Origin: Agapanthus africanus
Lineage: Eukaryota; Streptophyta; Magnoliopsida; Asparagales; Amaryllidaceae
Length of the DNA stretch: 64,000 bases
NCBI GenBank assembly: GCA_030015575.1
Contig: CM057349.1
Coordinates: 262,317,077-262,381,076 of the forward strand
Direction: 5' to 3'
Shown here: in pieces, positions 11,600-24,143 of the stretch
How positions within the stretch are numbered: position 1 is the stretch's first letter
How the letters are laid out: the number at the start of each line of letters is the position of its first letter
Notes under the pieces: generated by a model
The model's input: only the letters and a program-made list of their open reading frames with translations
Databases searched by the model: none
What the model was told of the DNA's origin: nothing
Position numbers and translations under genes: made by a program

Positions 11600-13684
11600 C
11601 TAGAACCAGTTGCCGGAGTACCGCATGCCCAACATCTCGAACAGTCTCTCAAACTGGACTTGAGGGATGGCCTTGGTGAATGGATCTGCCTTGTTGTCTT
11701 TCATGTCTACTCTCCGTACCTCGATGTCCTGGCGATCCACTATCTCCCGGATGAGGTGATACCGCTTCAAGATATGTCTGGATTTCTGATGGGACTGTGG
11801 TTCCTTTGCTAAAGCCATGACTCCATTGTTATCGCAATACAAAGGTATTGGATTAGCAATGGAAGGAACTACCTGAAGTTCAGAAATGAACTTCCTCATC
11901 CAGACTGCCTCTTTTGCGGCATCATTAGCAGCAATATACTCAGCTTCCATCGTGGAGTCAGTGACGGTATCTTTCTTGGAACTCTTCCAAAATACCGCCC
12001 CTCCATTTAGGGTAAATACATACCGTGAGATGGACTTACTATCATCCTTGTCGCTCTGGAAGCTGGAATCGATAAAGGCCTCCATTTGGAGATCTCCGTT
12101 ACTATACACCAAGAACATTTCTTTAGTTCTTCTCAAGTACTTCAGAATGTTCTTTACAGCAGTCCAGTGTTTCTCCCCTGGATTGGATTGATACCTGCTT
12201 ACTGCACTCAGTGCATAAGCTACATCTGGGCGAGTACACAATATCACATACATTATAGATCCTACCGCCGAAGCGTAGAGTATAATGCTCATGCGAGCCA
12301 TCTCCTCATCAGTCTTTGGAGACATCTCTTTGGAGAGGGTGATCCCGTGACAAGCGGGTAAATTATCTCGCTTGGAATCTTCCATACTAAACCTCTTTAG
12401 TATGGTGTCAATGTATTCGATTGGGACAATCCCAATAATTTCTTAGTTCTATCTTTATAGATCTTGATTCCCAGAATATACGAGGTATCACCCAGGTCTT
12501 TCATGGAGAACCTCTACAATAAGAATCGTTTGACCGATTGTAGCATAGGAACATCATTTCCTATCAAGATATTGTCGTCCACGTATAATACGAGGAATGT
12601 AACAGTACTCTCTACAATCCTTTTATAAATACATGGTTCATTTACATTTTTGATAAAACCAAACTCTTTGATTGTATCATCAAAGCAGATGTTCCAACTC
12701 CGTGATGCCTGCTTTAATCCATAGATGGATTTAAGCAACCTGCATGCTTTTTCGCTTCTTCCACTGTCAATGAAGCTTTCTGGCTGATCCATAAAAACAC
12801 ATTCTTCTAAATCACCATTTAGAAATGCTGTTTTAACATCCATCTGCCAGATTCCATAGTCATAGTGAGCAGCTATAGCAAGCAGGATCCGAATGGATTT
12901 AAGCATCGCGACTGGTGAAAAGGGTTCATTATAGTCCAAGTCTGGTCTTTGACGAAATCCTTTTGCAACCAGCCGAGCTTTATAGGTCTCTACCTGACCA
13001 TCCACACCAATCTTTCTCTTTAAGGTCCACTTGCACCCTATGGGTTTTACTCTAGAAGGTGCAACCTCCAAAGTCCATACTTTGTTGGTGTGCATAGATT
13101 CCATTTCAGATCTCATGGCATCCAACCACTTCACTGAGTCACCACTCGTGATAGCTTGCTGAAAGCTAGTAGGATCATCATCATCTATGACGCAATCTTC
13201 TCTATCACCATAAATTAGAAAACCGTAGTATCTATCAGGTGGGCGAAAAGTCCTACTAGATCTACGGAGTGGCTGAGGCTCGTCAGGTTCTATTGAAACC
13301 TCAGGTTCAACCAAATCATCGGTATTTGTTTGTGGTTATGGAATTTCTTCCAGTTCTACCGCATTGCCAATAGTGTCATTTGTAAAAATCTCATTTTCTA
13401 AAAAAGTGGCATACTGAGAAACAAACACCCTTTGTTCCTCCTTGTGGAAGAAAAGATATCCATACGATTTTTTTGGATATCCCACAAATCTGCACAAAAC
13501 CGATCGTGTCTCGAGTTTGTCCGGATTCTGCTTTTTTACATAAGACGGACAACCCCATATCCTAACTCATTTAAGAGATCGTCTCTTCCCATATCTCATA
13601 TGGAGTGGTAGACACGGTTTTGGTCAGAACCCTATTCAATAGATATATCGCAGTCTCCAATGCGTGCCCCTATAATGAAAGTGG
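11600..13684 (-). pseudogene. pol relic of M0 (integrase end, reverse transcriptase, RNase H)
   Basis: Reads right to left. 13684-13340 corresponds to the end of integrase. 13314-12514 covers the linker and reverse transcriptase: a segment like VWTLEVAPSRVKPIGCKW, KARLVAKGFRQRPDLDY, and VLYVDDNILIGND at the active site. 12385-11600 covers the RNase H domain with DSTMEAEYIAAN, YCDNNGVMALAKEP and the C-terminal ADPFTKAIPQ. These match the M2 polyprotein closely, so the two elements are of one lineage. Broken in several places; no function expected. Confidence 0.85.
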
Positions 13685-15729
13685 TGTTGGGTTACGGCAG
13701 CGCCTCGGCCATCAAACCGTGGCCAAATGCGGAACAAAAATTTTCAAAACTGGCGCCACCATTACCCGATGCCCAGATCTACCCTAAACCCTTTACTAGC
13801 AAGCAATATAAAGAAGTTAGATTGGTTATACCGAGTTGATCCGTGTCCTTCGGTCTTCATCCATCTTCCCAAACTCATAGAGGCTCCTTGATCAAGCTTG
13901 GTCGCCGGTCTCCCTCCATCGAAGATGATCCACCCGATGGATGTAGTTAAAGCTCTAGCTTCACATAATAGATGCAAATGAAGTAACTAGGGTTTCTAGG
14001 ATGCTACTCTAGAAAGCCTAGGATGTAGTGAGTGTATGAACTTAGTGTAGGTCTATCTCATCTCACATCCTTTCATGTTTCTCAACTCATGAGAGGGTTG
14101 TGAGGAGGTGGAGAATGAAGGTGGAGGCAACCATGGAAAATCAAGAGGGAGTCAAGCACAAATGGTGATGATGAGCTCAAGAAAAACTCATGCTAAAAAA
14201 TAATGAAGCTAACCATCAAAGAGAAATTGAGCATGCTTGGTTTTATAAACCCATTTCTTTTCATTTTAAAATCCACCCATACTTAAATAGTATGCACAAA
14301 TGAATTAATAATTCATTTGTGTACACTATGCAGGCATGGTCATCACCATACTACCCATTTTCCAATTTCCACCTAATTTACCATTTTCTAAAAAATGGTC
14401 AAATCCAAAAAATGAGGTGGCCACCTTCTAGAATGTTTTCCGGATAAAATACGGATTACATTCTACCGTATATACATACCTGCATTCGTACCGAAATATG
14501 AATACCCAAAGAGATAGAATAACACAAAGAACATAATACTAGAATATACGTATCGAAATACATATATGTAAATTATTAAATTAATACCTTATTTAATAAT
14601 CCGGCTCAAACTCGAGCCGGCTAGTATTATCATCTGTCCGATCGAAAGTCCGGGTACAAAGTACATCAATCGATCGGAATCCTGCACGTATCCAATACGG
14701 CTACTACATAATTTCGCCAGAACCAGGGAAACTCTCTGTGTGGGACTCTAAAGACTCTTCAATACGCTGGCAGTGGGCACTAGCTGTACGTAACGGCTAC
14801 CCAGGTATTGAGCGAAAGGGAGGCCGACGAGCAAACTCATCCTGAATCTCTACTGAGCCTGACAGTGACAATATTCGTACAGTCCGGTCTGTTCGTCTAA
14901 GAGTATTGCATATCGAGTCTAGGAGGGTGGATAAAGTCAGACCCCTAACAACGCGATAATTCGTGTCGGTATGTAACCCATCACCACCTGAGAAACTATC
15001 GATCCTGGATCGGTAATTCTCGATTAACCCGGCCGAGGATTTCTGGTGATGGACACTCGTGCACTGCGCGACATCAACCCCAATACCGGGAGAGACGAAT
15101 CCCCGACGATCCGCTCACTGCCTCCATGTGGCTCGGGACATACCCAACTAAAACCTGTTTGCACGACTCCTTTAATCCGTTGTAGGGTAGTAATCAAAGC
15201 ACAGTGGGAACTCACACGAGATAAATGATGATCTCAGGTCGACAGACTAACCTGTACACATGTCACCAGGGAACTGCTATCTGAGAATAGGTATAATACC
15301 AACTAGCATGTTCCCGGTGAGTCCGTCCAGTATACTCATAACTCAATGAGCACCTATATACTATCTTAGGTGAACAACTGACACCAATGGCTTGTGAGAC
15401 CGGCCACCGTCCCTCGTCAGGGTCTGGATAAGTATACACCAGTCTACACTGGAGTATCGATGCTCAGTCTCGATACTCCCACGACTAAGGACATTTAAGG
15501 ATGTTCTTATAGACCACCCAGCTCTTACGTATATGATCGCCATTATAATGCTAGTAGTCAAGCAAGAATCCTATGGGCTCTATCAATATGTAATAGTGAT
15601 GATAAAGACAAACCAAATAGCATACTATCATCTCGAGTAAGACTGTTCTACCAGTATTGGTCCTCCCTCAATCATTATAATCACCTGCCTGCGACTATGA
15701 TAATTGCCTTGAGGGCACTATAGCCAACA
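13685..15729 (-). repeat. 3' LTR of M1 (family A), inserted in M0
   Basis: 2045 bp, from TGTTGGGTTACG (13685) to TATAGCCAACA (15729) on the plus strand. Both ends match the P0 LTR read on the other strand. The left flank AGTGG (13680-13684) is the candidate target duplication within M0 pol. It contains CCGGCTCAAACTCGAGCCGG-type pairing at about 14600 and an AT-rich hairpin just before it (about 14573-14602), both in the same place as in P0. A TTCTAGAATG segment at 14426 resembles a partial heat-shock element. Confidence 0.8.
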
Positions 15730-17490
15730 ATCTCCCACTTGCACTTAAGGCCAATTATTGCGGTGTCGCATACTCACAGCCCGTGTGATACCGAACACCC
15801 AAATTCTCTACTAATCATTTTCGCAAACCTCGTTTGTGAAACTATTGTGTTCGAGAAATAGCCTCAGTGGGTAGATCCGCTCCAATGTTTCTTTCTATAT
15901 CTCTCTATATCTCTCTATATCTCAACTTCGCGGAGAAAACTATCTCCCAAAATGAGCAATACCTGTCTTAGAATATGTTTGGATGTCTGATGGGACCCAG
16001 TTCACAAATGAACTCCAAATCCAGCAAACTTCTTAGACTGTATCATCCACTGAACTTAATCAGTATCCTGGGCCATGCCTTCCACAGTATTCGCTTGGAC
16101 TTCCCGTCCAACATACTTCCCCTCAAAAGAGGGAAAAACTATAACTCAGACAACCACTCTGTCATCCAGATCACCTTGGAAGCCTGAAATGATAACCGTC
16201 TCCCGTTACCATATCCCAAGAACATCCACTTATGTTCATAAACTGCTTCCTAACGTTTCTCCAGGATTGGATTAATATATGTTTCTTGCAACTAGTGCTA
16301 AAACAATATCTGGTGTTGTACTTGACATTACATGATTGATTCAATTGCCTACGTAAGTGATATGCCAATCATGCAAATCCTTCTCCCCTTTAGTCTGAAA
16401 GACATCCTTTAGAGAGGGTGACTCCATCACCTGCAGGTACACCACCATGCCAGTAGTCAACCACTCTAAATCACCTTTAGAATAATGTCAAAGTACCATC
16501 ATTTGGGACACTTCCCAAATCTAAATCTAAAATCATAGATCTAGTCATCAGAAACCCTGATATTATATCTATATCGTATGTGGAGAAACCACTTTGTGAC
16601 AACCACAATATAACCGATCGTAGTATAGGAATATCTCTTCCTATCAAGTGCATGTCATCCCAAATACCTGGACATCACCCTCTACTACCTTCTTACTAGA
16701 TCCATCTCCTATTCTGATGAGGTCAAGACCTGTGACCGTCACATCAAAAATAGATGATCTATTTCTGCTATACTTGCTTTAGTATGTAAATATACATAAG
16801 TTACTTGCCCACTATGCTTCCGCTGCTCCCAATGACTACAACAACCCTTTGGCAGAGTCATATACACGCGCACTTCTAAAGCTAGTTTAGAACGACGTTA
16901 TACTCATCCTCCTGCCGGGTCTCATAGTCTAGAACAACAGCAATGAAAAGTCTGGGTAAACAAAAACCTCCCCGTCACCGTCTCTGAGAAGACCGAAGTA
17001 CCTCTCGGGTACCTTAGGTTACCCACCAAATCTGTGGAGTGGCTAATGGAACATCAAATCCAATTGAATCCTTAGGTTCTATTAAATTTTCAGTAATCGT
17101 TTGTGGTTCTGGAATCACTTCCAATTCTACAATACTCCCACTTCTATTTTCCGGAAAAAAATCCATTTTACTACAACTGTGGGGAGTCAAGAACAATATC
17201 ACTATTGATCTTCCTGATGGTAGAAAGTTAACCCTCGTCAAAGCCCGAGATAACCCACAAACTTCCATTGCTGAAACGTGCCTCGAGTTTATCCGGGTTC
17301 TGGTTTTAAGAATCAGCCGGACAACTCCCTATGCCATAACATCGTTAAAATATAAGTTGATTCTATATATATCCAATATAGAAACAAAAGCACTAATTTA
17401 ATTGGAACCAGATTCAAAATCATGCAGCTGTCTCTAATGCATATCAACCAAATGGAAAGAGGCCAATCGACATTACTCATCTAGGAGCGC
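15730..17490 (-). pseudogene. Internal relic of M1, left part
   Basis: Begins with the inverse polypurine tract ATCTCCCACTTGC (15730-15742). RNase H-like sequence follows (around 15940-16200), then RT-like sequence (16381-16660, around AGAGAGGGTGACTCC and CCTATCAAGTGCATGTCATCC). Next comes a stretch matching the IPEPQTITENLIEPKDS part of the integrase-RT linker (about 17050-17130). From 17370 it matches the inverse of P0 8650-8790. M2 is inserted at 17491. Very old and broken many times. Confidence 0.65.
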
Positions 17491-19680
17491 TGTAAGTCCA
17501 TGCTACCTCTCCCGGTACTTTCGGGAAAGCGGAATTTGGTAAAAAACAATTTTTACGGAGGTGGTAACATGGACCTATAACCCGGATCTTGGTTAAACAT
17601 CTATCTAACACCTAACTATGAGTTTCTAGCTACTCGGTTAGGGGGTTATACCTTGCTTGTCTTGAACTCCTTCGTCTTCAAAGCTCCGATGGTGGTCCGA
17701 TGGCTTCTTCTCGTCGTCTCCGTACGCCGAAGATAGATCCACCTGAAAGCTCCAACCTTTCGCTCCTTCTTCGTTCTTTGAAGAAACTAGTTCACTTGGT
17801 TTGCTAAACCTAGTGAACTAGAATGAGTAGAGAAGAAATAGAATGGGATTTTATCTATGGTTCTTGATTCTCAACTCATGAGACAAGAGAACCATAGAAT
17901 CAAGAGAGGGAGGAAGAGGTTGAGGGTGAGAGCAAGAGGAGAGCTCAAGAACAAGAGAGAGAATGAGCAAGAAAGAATGAGGCTCTCTTTTTTCTTTCAC
18001 CCTCTCATAATCCAAAGTGATCATAACTCATCATATCAAAAAAAGTCTTATGTGATGGTTTGAAGCAACCATAACCATATCATTTCATGCACTCATTTTA
18101 CACAAATGAGCAAGTAAACAAAAGTCTTTGCCATGAAATGATGGCTATGGTTATCATGATGGTCAACTAGTCAAGCCTAGTCAACCGGTCAACAAGTCAA
18201 CAAAAGTCAACAAGTCAACAAAGTCAACAAGTCAACAAAAGTCAACAAGTCAACAAAGTCAACAACCATATCACCATAATACTTAATTAATATAATAGTT
18301 AATCACATATCATATTCTCATTAGGGTTGAGCAAAAAGTCAAATAGTCAACGGTCAACTGTCAACAACCCTAATGAGAATCCACTGCCTCTGTCTCCCTG
18401 TCAACTGTGCATACACACCCGCATCCGCGTTCCGAGGAACACGAATGCAAACTGGATAAATCCAATCCCATAAGGTACACTAGGATCTGGCTTAAACCAA
18501 AGCCCGCTAGTGTAAACTGTCCGGACACTGCACGCGCACAAGTGCACGGATGTGACCGAACCCTGCCGCAAAACCATGCGACCTGTCGCAATACCATGCG
18601 ACCTCTACTCTTTTGCCTAAAGGCGAAAAGCTTTCTGTGTGGGACTCTAAAGACTCGACACTACGCTGGCATTGGGTTTAACCACAGACCGCAAGCGGCA
18701 CTAGCTGTGCGTAACGGTCCCCAGGTAATGCCGACAAGAAGACCGACGAGGCGAAACCCATCTGAACTCCTACTGAGCCTGAGTGTGACATTCTCCGTAC
18801 AGTCCGGTCTGTTCGTCTGATACATCGCATGGCGGGCCTAGGGGGCGGTAAACGTCAGTCCCCCAATAGCGGTACAAGTCGTGCCGGAGCGAAGCCCAAA
18901 ACACCCTGAGATAACACTGGAAACCTACCAGTATATCTCGATTGCCCTGGCCAGGGACTACTCGTGTAATGGCTCTCCTAGACACAGCGCGATGTCAACC
19001 CCCAATACCGGGAGAGACGAATCATGTCTAACCGTCACTGCCTCCAAGTGCTTCGGGACTGCACCCAACCACTACCTGTTTGCACGACTCCTTTAAGCCG
19101 TGGTAGGGTAGTGATCAAAGTACAGTGGGAACACACTCGAGGCGGAGTGACAGTGTCAAGTCAGCAGACTAAGCTGTACTCATGTCACCTGGGAACTGAT
19201 AACTGACGATAGGTATAATACCAACTAGTCAGTTCCCGACGAGTCCTGTCCAGTGTACCCGTAACCTAACGAGCACCCGCATACTATCTCAAGTACGACG
19301 TACTGACGGCTGTAGGACAGACCGTCTCCCACACTGGGATGAGAAGCGCATGCGCTGGTCTACTCCGGAGTATCGATGCCCTGTCTCGATAGTCCTGCGA
19401 CCAGGGACCTGCATAAGGATGTGCTTATAGATTACCCAGCCCCACTAGTGTGACGGCCATCACATCGCTGGTAATCAAGCAAAGATCCTAAGGGCTCTAC
19501 TAATGTGTATAGGCGATATACAAAAATAAACACATGTACACATTGAAGTAGAAACAAACCAAGTAGCATACTACTATTTTGAGCAAGATTGTATATACAA
19601 GGTGAATATCCCAAGCATCCATTAAGTAATATACAAACCAGTATGATACAGTAATGGCCTCTAGGGCATATACACTAACA
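17491..19680 (-). repeat. 3' LTR of M2
   Basis: 2190 bp, TGTAAGTCCATG to TACACTAACA on the plus strand; in element sense it starts TGTTAGTGTATATGCCCTAG. It holds a GTCAA array (18161-18265) with a second small group (18337-18366), the GTAG-TATG-CTAC counterpart of the LTR-start palindrome (about 19563-19574), and the GCATCCG..CGAATGC pair near 18420. Confidence 0.95.
18161..18366 (-). promoter_or_regulatory. GTCAA (W-box-like) array in the M2 3' LTR
   Basis: Twelve GTCAA words in 18161-18265, mostly in GTCAACAA/GTCAACAAA units, and four more in 18337-18366. In element sense these read TTGAC, mainly TTGACT with some TTGACC, the consensus core (TTGACC/T) bound by plant WRKY factors. That they act as binding sites is inference. 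A simple tandem repeat without function is the alternative. Confidence 0.55.
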
Positions 19681-19695
19681 ATCTCCCACTTGCAC
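19681..19695 (-). other. Polypurine tract of M2
   Basis: ATCTCCCACTTGCAC on the plus strand, that is GTGCAAGTGGGAGAT in element sense, directly next to the 3' LTR. The tract primes plus-strand DNA synthesis in LTR elements. The identical core lies next to the 3' LTRs of inner, outer and M0. Confidence 0.85.
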
Positions 19696-22600
19696 TAAGG
19701 CCATGTACTGGCGTATCGAAGACCTATCATCTCGATCAGCCGCTCGAACTGAGTCTGGGGTAAGGCCTTGGTGAATGGATCTGCAGTGTTATCTTCTGAA
19801 GCGACTCTCCGAACCTCGATCTCCTGGCGATCCACGATCTCCCTGATCAGGTGATACCGCCTCAAGATGTGCCTGGATCTCTGATGGGACCTGGGTTCCT
19901 TCGCTAAAGCTATAGCCCCGTTGTTGTCGCAATACAGAGGTATTGGATCAACAATGGACGGAACCACCTGAAGTTCTTTCAAGAACTTCCTCATCCAGAC
20001 AGCTTCTTTTGCGGCAGCAGATGCAGCGATGTATTCCGCTTCCATCGTCGAGTCTGCAACGGTTTCTTGTTTGGAACTCTTCCAACACACCGCCCCTCCA
20101 TTGAGGGTAAAGACAAAACCCGACATGGACTTGGAATCATCCTTGTCACTCTGGAAGCTGGAGTCAGCAAAGGCCTCGATCTGGAGGTCTTTTCCGCCAT
20201 ACACCAAGAACATCTCCTTAGTCCTTCTCAGGTACTTGAGAATGTTCTTTACCGCTATCCAGTGTTTCTCCCCAGGGTTTGACTGATACCGGCTTACCAC
20301 ACTCAGTGCATAAGCTACATCCGGTCTGGTACATAACATCGCATACATTATAGAGCCTACCGCAGAAGCGTAGGGTATAATAGACATGCGATCCCTCTCC
20401 AAATCAGTCTTGGGAGACATCTCTTTAGAGAGGGTGATCCCGTGACAAGCCGGTAGGTTACCGCGCTTGGAATCTTCCATACTGAATCTCTTCAGTATGG
20501 TGTCGATGTACCTGGACTGAGAAAGTCCTAATATCCTCTTGGATCTGTCACGGTAGATCCGGATACCCAGAATGTATGAGGCATCACCCAGGTCTTTCAT
20601 GGAGAACCTGTGTGACAAGAACCCCTTGACAGATTGTAGCATAGGAATGTCATTTCCTATTAAGAGAATGTCATCCACGTATAAAACGAGGAATACTACA
20701 GTTCTCGCTACAAATCTACTATAGATGCATGGTTCATCTGGATTTTTGATAAAGCCAAATTCTTTGACCGTCTCATCAAAGAAGATGTTCCAACTCCGCG
20801 ACGCCTGCTTTAGTCCATAGATGGACTTAAGCAACTTGCACACCTTTCCGCTGCTCCCACTCTGAATGAAACCCTCCGGCTGGTCCATATAGACACACTC
20901 CTCTAAATTTCCATTTAGAAAAGCTGTCTTTACGTCCATTTGCCAGATCTCATAATCGTGGAAGGCAGCAATGGCAAGAAGGATCCGAATGGATTTCAGC
21001 ATGGCTACTGGAGAAAAGGTTTCGTCATAGTCCAAGCCAGGTCTTTGACGAAAACCCTTTGCTACCAGCCTAGCTTTATAGGTCTCAACCTGTCCATCTA
21101 CACCAATCTTCCTTTTGAAGATCCACTTGCATCCTACGGGTTTTACCCCGTCTGGAGCAATGTCCAACGTCCATACCTTGTTGGTGTACATGGACTCCAT
21201 TTCGGTCCGCATTGCATCCAGCCATTTCACTGAGTCAACGCTCTGAACGGCCTGCTGGAAGCTAGTAGGCTCATCATAATCTATGATGCAATCCTCTCTA
21301 TCCCCGTCTATGAGAAAACCGTAGTATCTCTCGGGCGGATGAGACTGCCTACTACTCCTGCGGAGCGGCGTAGGAATGTCCTGTTCTTCCGAACCCTCTG
21401 GTTCCACTAAACTTTCAGTAATAGTCCGTGGTTCTGGAATTTCTTCCAGTTCTACTGCGCTCCCACTTATTTCCTTTTCCAAGAACTGGTGTTCTAGAAA
21501 GTGGGCATTACGAGAAACAAGTACTTTTTGTTCCTCTGCGTAGTAGAAAAGATACCCCCTGGTGTTCTTTGGGTATCCCACAAACTTACACAGTACTGAG
21601 CGTGCCTCGAGTTTGTCCGCATGCTGCTTTTTGACAAAAGCTGGACATCCCCAGATCTTCAGATATTGAAGATAGGGTTTCTTCCCACTCCACATTTCAT
21701 ATGGGGTGGTAGGCACAGTCTTAGTCGGAACTCGGTTCAAAAGGTATGCTGCTGATTCTAGCGCATATCCCCAGAATGATCGCGGCAACTCAGCGTTACT
21801 CATCATGGACCGCACCATATCCAATAGGGTGCTGTTCCGTCTCTCCGATACACCGTTATGTTGCGGGGTGTATGGAGGAGTAAGCTGAGAGAGAATTCCG
21901 TTCTCTTTTAAGTAGTCCAGGAACTCGGCACTTAAGTATTCTCCACCTCGATCCGATCTTAGAATCTTAATACTTTTGCCGGTCTGTTTCTCTACTTCAT
22001 TCTTATACTCCTGGAATTTTCCAAAGGCTTCGGACTTATGTTTCATTAAGAAGACATAACCGTACCTTGAGAAGTCATCCGTAAAAGTAATGAAGTAAGA
22101 ATGTCCGCTTCGGGCATGTGTAGACATTGGACCGCACACGTCACTGTGTACGAGTCCCAAGAGCTCGCTCGCTCTTACTCCATGTCCAGTAAACGGAGTC
22201 TTTGTCATCTTTCCTTTGAGACAAGATTGACAAGTGGCATACGATTGATATTCGAACGCATTCAAATATCCTTCTGTATGTAACTTAGTCAACCTTCTCT
22301 CATTGATGTGACCCAATCTACAATGCCATAAGAAAGTCTGATTTATTTCTGGAGACTTTCTTTTGTGTGTATTCTGGACATTAAAAATCTGTGGTTGGTT
22401 TAACACTTATATACCATTACTCAATGTACCTGACCCAATCAAAACTTGATTAAGGTGAATGTTTACAACATTACTTACAAACGCAAATTCATAACCTTCT
22501 TTAGAAACTAAAGATACAGAAATGATATTACAAGTTGCGTTGGGTACAAAAAAGCAATTACGCAAAACCAAAACATGTCCAGCTGACATTCCCAGGTGAT

Positions 22601-23645
22601 AGTCCCCCACGGCTTTAGCATCCATGCTAGCTCCGTTCGCAACTCTGAGGGTCATGTCACCTGCCTTCAAAACCCTACGGTTTCTCAACGCCTGCAAAGA
22701 ATTACAGATATGAGATCCTGATCCGGTATCCAATACCCAGGAAGTAGAGTTTATTGAAAGACAGTTTTCAATAACATACACACCTGAAGCTGAAGCTGCA
22801 ACCTGCTTCAATTCCTGTGTTCTGGCCTTCCAGGCCCTGCAATCATTCTTCCAGTGTCCTTTCTTATGACAATAGAAGCATTCTTCCTTATCCACAAGCT
22901 TCCCCGCTATCTTTGTTGCTTTACCTTTTCCCTTCGTATCCACTTTACTAACACCGCCCCTTGGTTTGGCGGGGGCCTTCTTCTTCTTTCCCTTGGCTTT
23001 CGCCTTGGACCTAGAAGAAGATGATCCTCCTACAAACAAAGTGGATGTATCCCTACCTTTCTGTAGGATGCCCTCTGCGCTCCTCAGCATGTTGAGGAGC
23101 TCTGAAAGTTCAACCTCCTTTTCTTGTAAGTTGAAGTTCAGTATAAACTGGGCGTAAGTGGAAGGAAGGGACTGGAGAACTATATCCGTATATAGCTCAC
23201 TCTCCAATGTGATCCCTAGGTCAGCGAGCTCCTCAATGAAGCCGATCATCTTTAGCACGTGCTCGGCTACTGATGACCCGACGGCCATTCTTGTCGAAAA
23301 CAACTTTTTCGACGCTTCGTATCTTGCGATACGAGATTGCTCTCCATACAGTTCTTTTGTATGAAGCAATATGGATTCCATGTCCATATTCTCGTGCCTC
23401 CTCTGATGTTCGTTGTCCATCGAGGCAAGCAGGAGGCATTTGGCCTTCGTGCTATCAATCTCCCAAGTCTTGCGGATTTCCTTATCCGCGACGCTGGAAG
23501 TTGGACCAGGGACAGGGGGAGCTTTGGTGGTAAGAAGATACCCCAGCTTGTCGTAAGTGATTGCTATCTTGACATTCCTGAGCCAATCTTTGTAGTTTGG
23601 CCCTGTCAGTTTGTTTTTATCTAGGAGTAACTTAAGTCCAGTCAT
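19695..23645 (-). CDS. gag-pol polyprotein region of M2 (Ty1/copia), nearly whole, about one break
   Basis: Encodes the capsid protein and enzymes of a copia retrotransposon. The best start is the ATG at 23645 (MTGLKLLLDKNKLTGPNYKDW), because the gag of E3 starts with the same MTGLKLL and the upstream sequence has no nearer ATG. Order of parts: capsid-type gag (first 250 residues), a lysine-rich basic stretch, a zinc knuckle CFYCHKKGHWKNDC, an aspartic protease (VLDTGSGSHICN), a GAG-pre-integrase segment (LWHCRLGHI), an integrase with a DDE core (HSDVCGP, TDDFSRYGY, RSDRGGEY), the integrase-RT linker, a reverse transcriptase (LVLYVDDILLIGND) and an RNase H (DSTMEAEYIAAS, YCDNNGAIALAKEP). This order (integrase before RT) defines Ty1/copia. 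All domains are recognisable and of usual length; about one break. M0 pol is its nearest relative here. Confidence 0.93.
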
Positions 23646-23989
23646 GTTGATTGGTCGCTGCAATTAGGAGAGAGAAGAAGAAACACTCAGCATGATGCTC
23701 TTGCAAGTTTAGAGTGGTTTTTAGTTTGTCTAAACAGGATGGCTCCCACTGTTTCTCGAATCCCTCCTCAAACCATAAAGGAAGAATTAGTCAGGATCAA
23801 TCCCACCGTACAATACTTGCTTAACCGTTCAGCCAGGCCGGTGTCGGTACTTCGAGGGAGGTTTTCCAATGCTTTCGCGAAGTTCCTTAATTAAAGAACC
23901 TCTTTTCCCTGGGGGCGTAGCCCCGCTAACACCTTTCTAGGCACCTACTAGGTTTATAGCATTGATCGTTAAGTGAGAAATTTCCCGAG

Positions 23990-24004
23990 GAGTAGCGTAT
24001 ACTC
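23990..24004 (-). other. GAGTA/TACTC leader stem of M2
   Basis: GAGTA (23990-23994) and TACTC (24000-24004) form a short hairpin followed in element sense by CCTCGGG. Counterparts: P0 6853-6867 (GAGTAG/CTACTC), inner 37124-37138 and E4 62177-62191 (GAGTAA/TTACTC), outer 46805-46819, E3 52921-52935 (GAGCAA/TTGCTC). The arms change together between elements. Confidence 0.6.
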
Positions 24005-24143
24005 ACAGTAGGATCGGGATCCAAATATCATCGCGTGACGAAACTGAAGGAATCCTACCAGAATCATCACACTCCAAATGGTATGCAAATCTAGCAAGTT
24101 TCAGTACTTATGAAACTCCCGATGTGGATTTTTGCCCCATGCT

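Larger units (their letters stand above)
9606..13684 (-). mobile_element. Ty1/copia element M0, 3' LTR and pol part, inserted in P0
   Basis: Minus-strand element. The 3' LTR is 9606-11544; the polypurine tract follows at 11545-11558 (inverse of AAGTGGGAGAT); pol runs from about 11600 to 13684, where M1 is inserted. The remainder of M0 would lie to the right of M1 and is not visible in the window. The left flank GTGGA (9601-9605) is the candidate target duplication. Pol is closely related to that of M2 but broken in several places, so M0 is the older copy. Confidence 0.85.

Noticed and set aside
11886-12361. Open frames on the plus strand opposite M0 pol, and similar ones opposite M2 gag-pol (20029-20286, 20940-21233, 23273-23624)
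   Set aside because: They mirror the strongly coding strand, have no recognisable domain and occur at the same place in both related elements, as shadows do.
18161-18265. Regular GTCAACAA repeats read as a CRISPR-like array
   Set aside because: Units are 7-9 bp without spacers, inside an LTR of a plant element and duplicated in both LTRs.
18407-18820. 137-residue frame present in both M2 LTRs
   Set aside because: The frame runs antisense to the element through LTR sequence, has no domain, and its preservation is explained by the youth of the LTR pair.
23646-23663. A gag start at 23663 in M2
   Set aside because: There is no ATG at that point (the codon would be TTG). The ATG at 23645 matches the start of the E3 gag.
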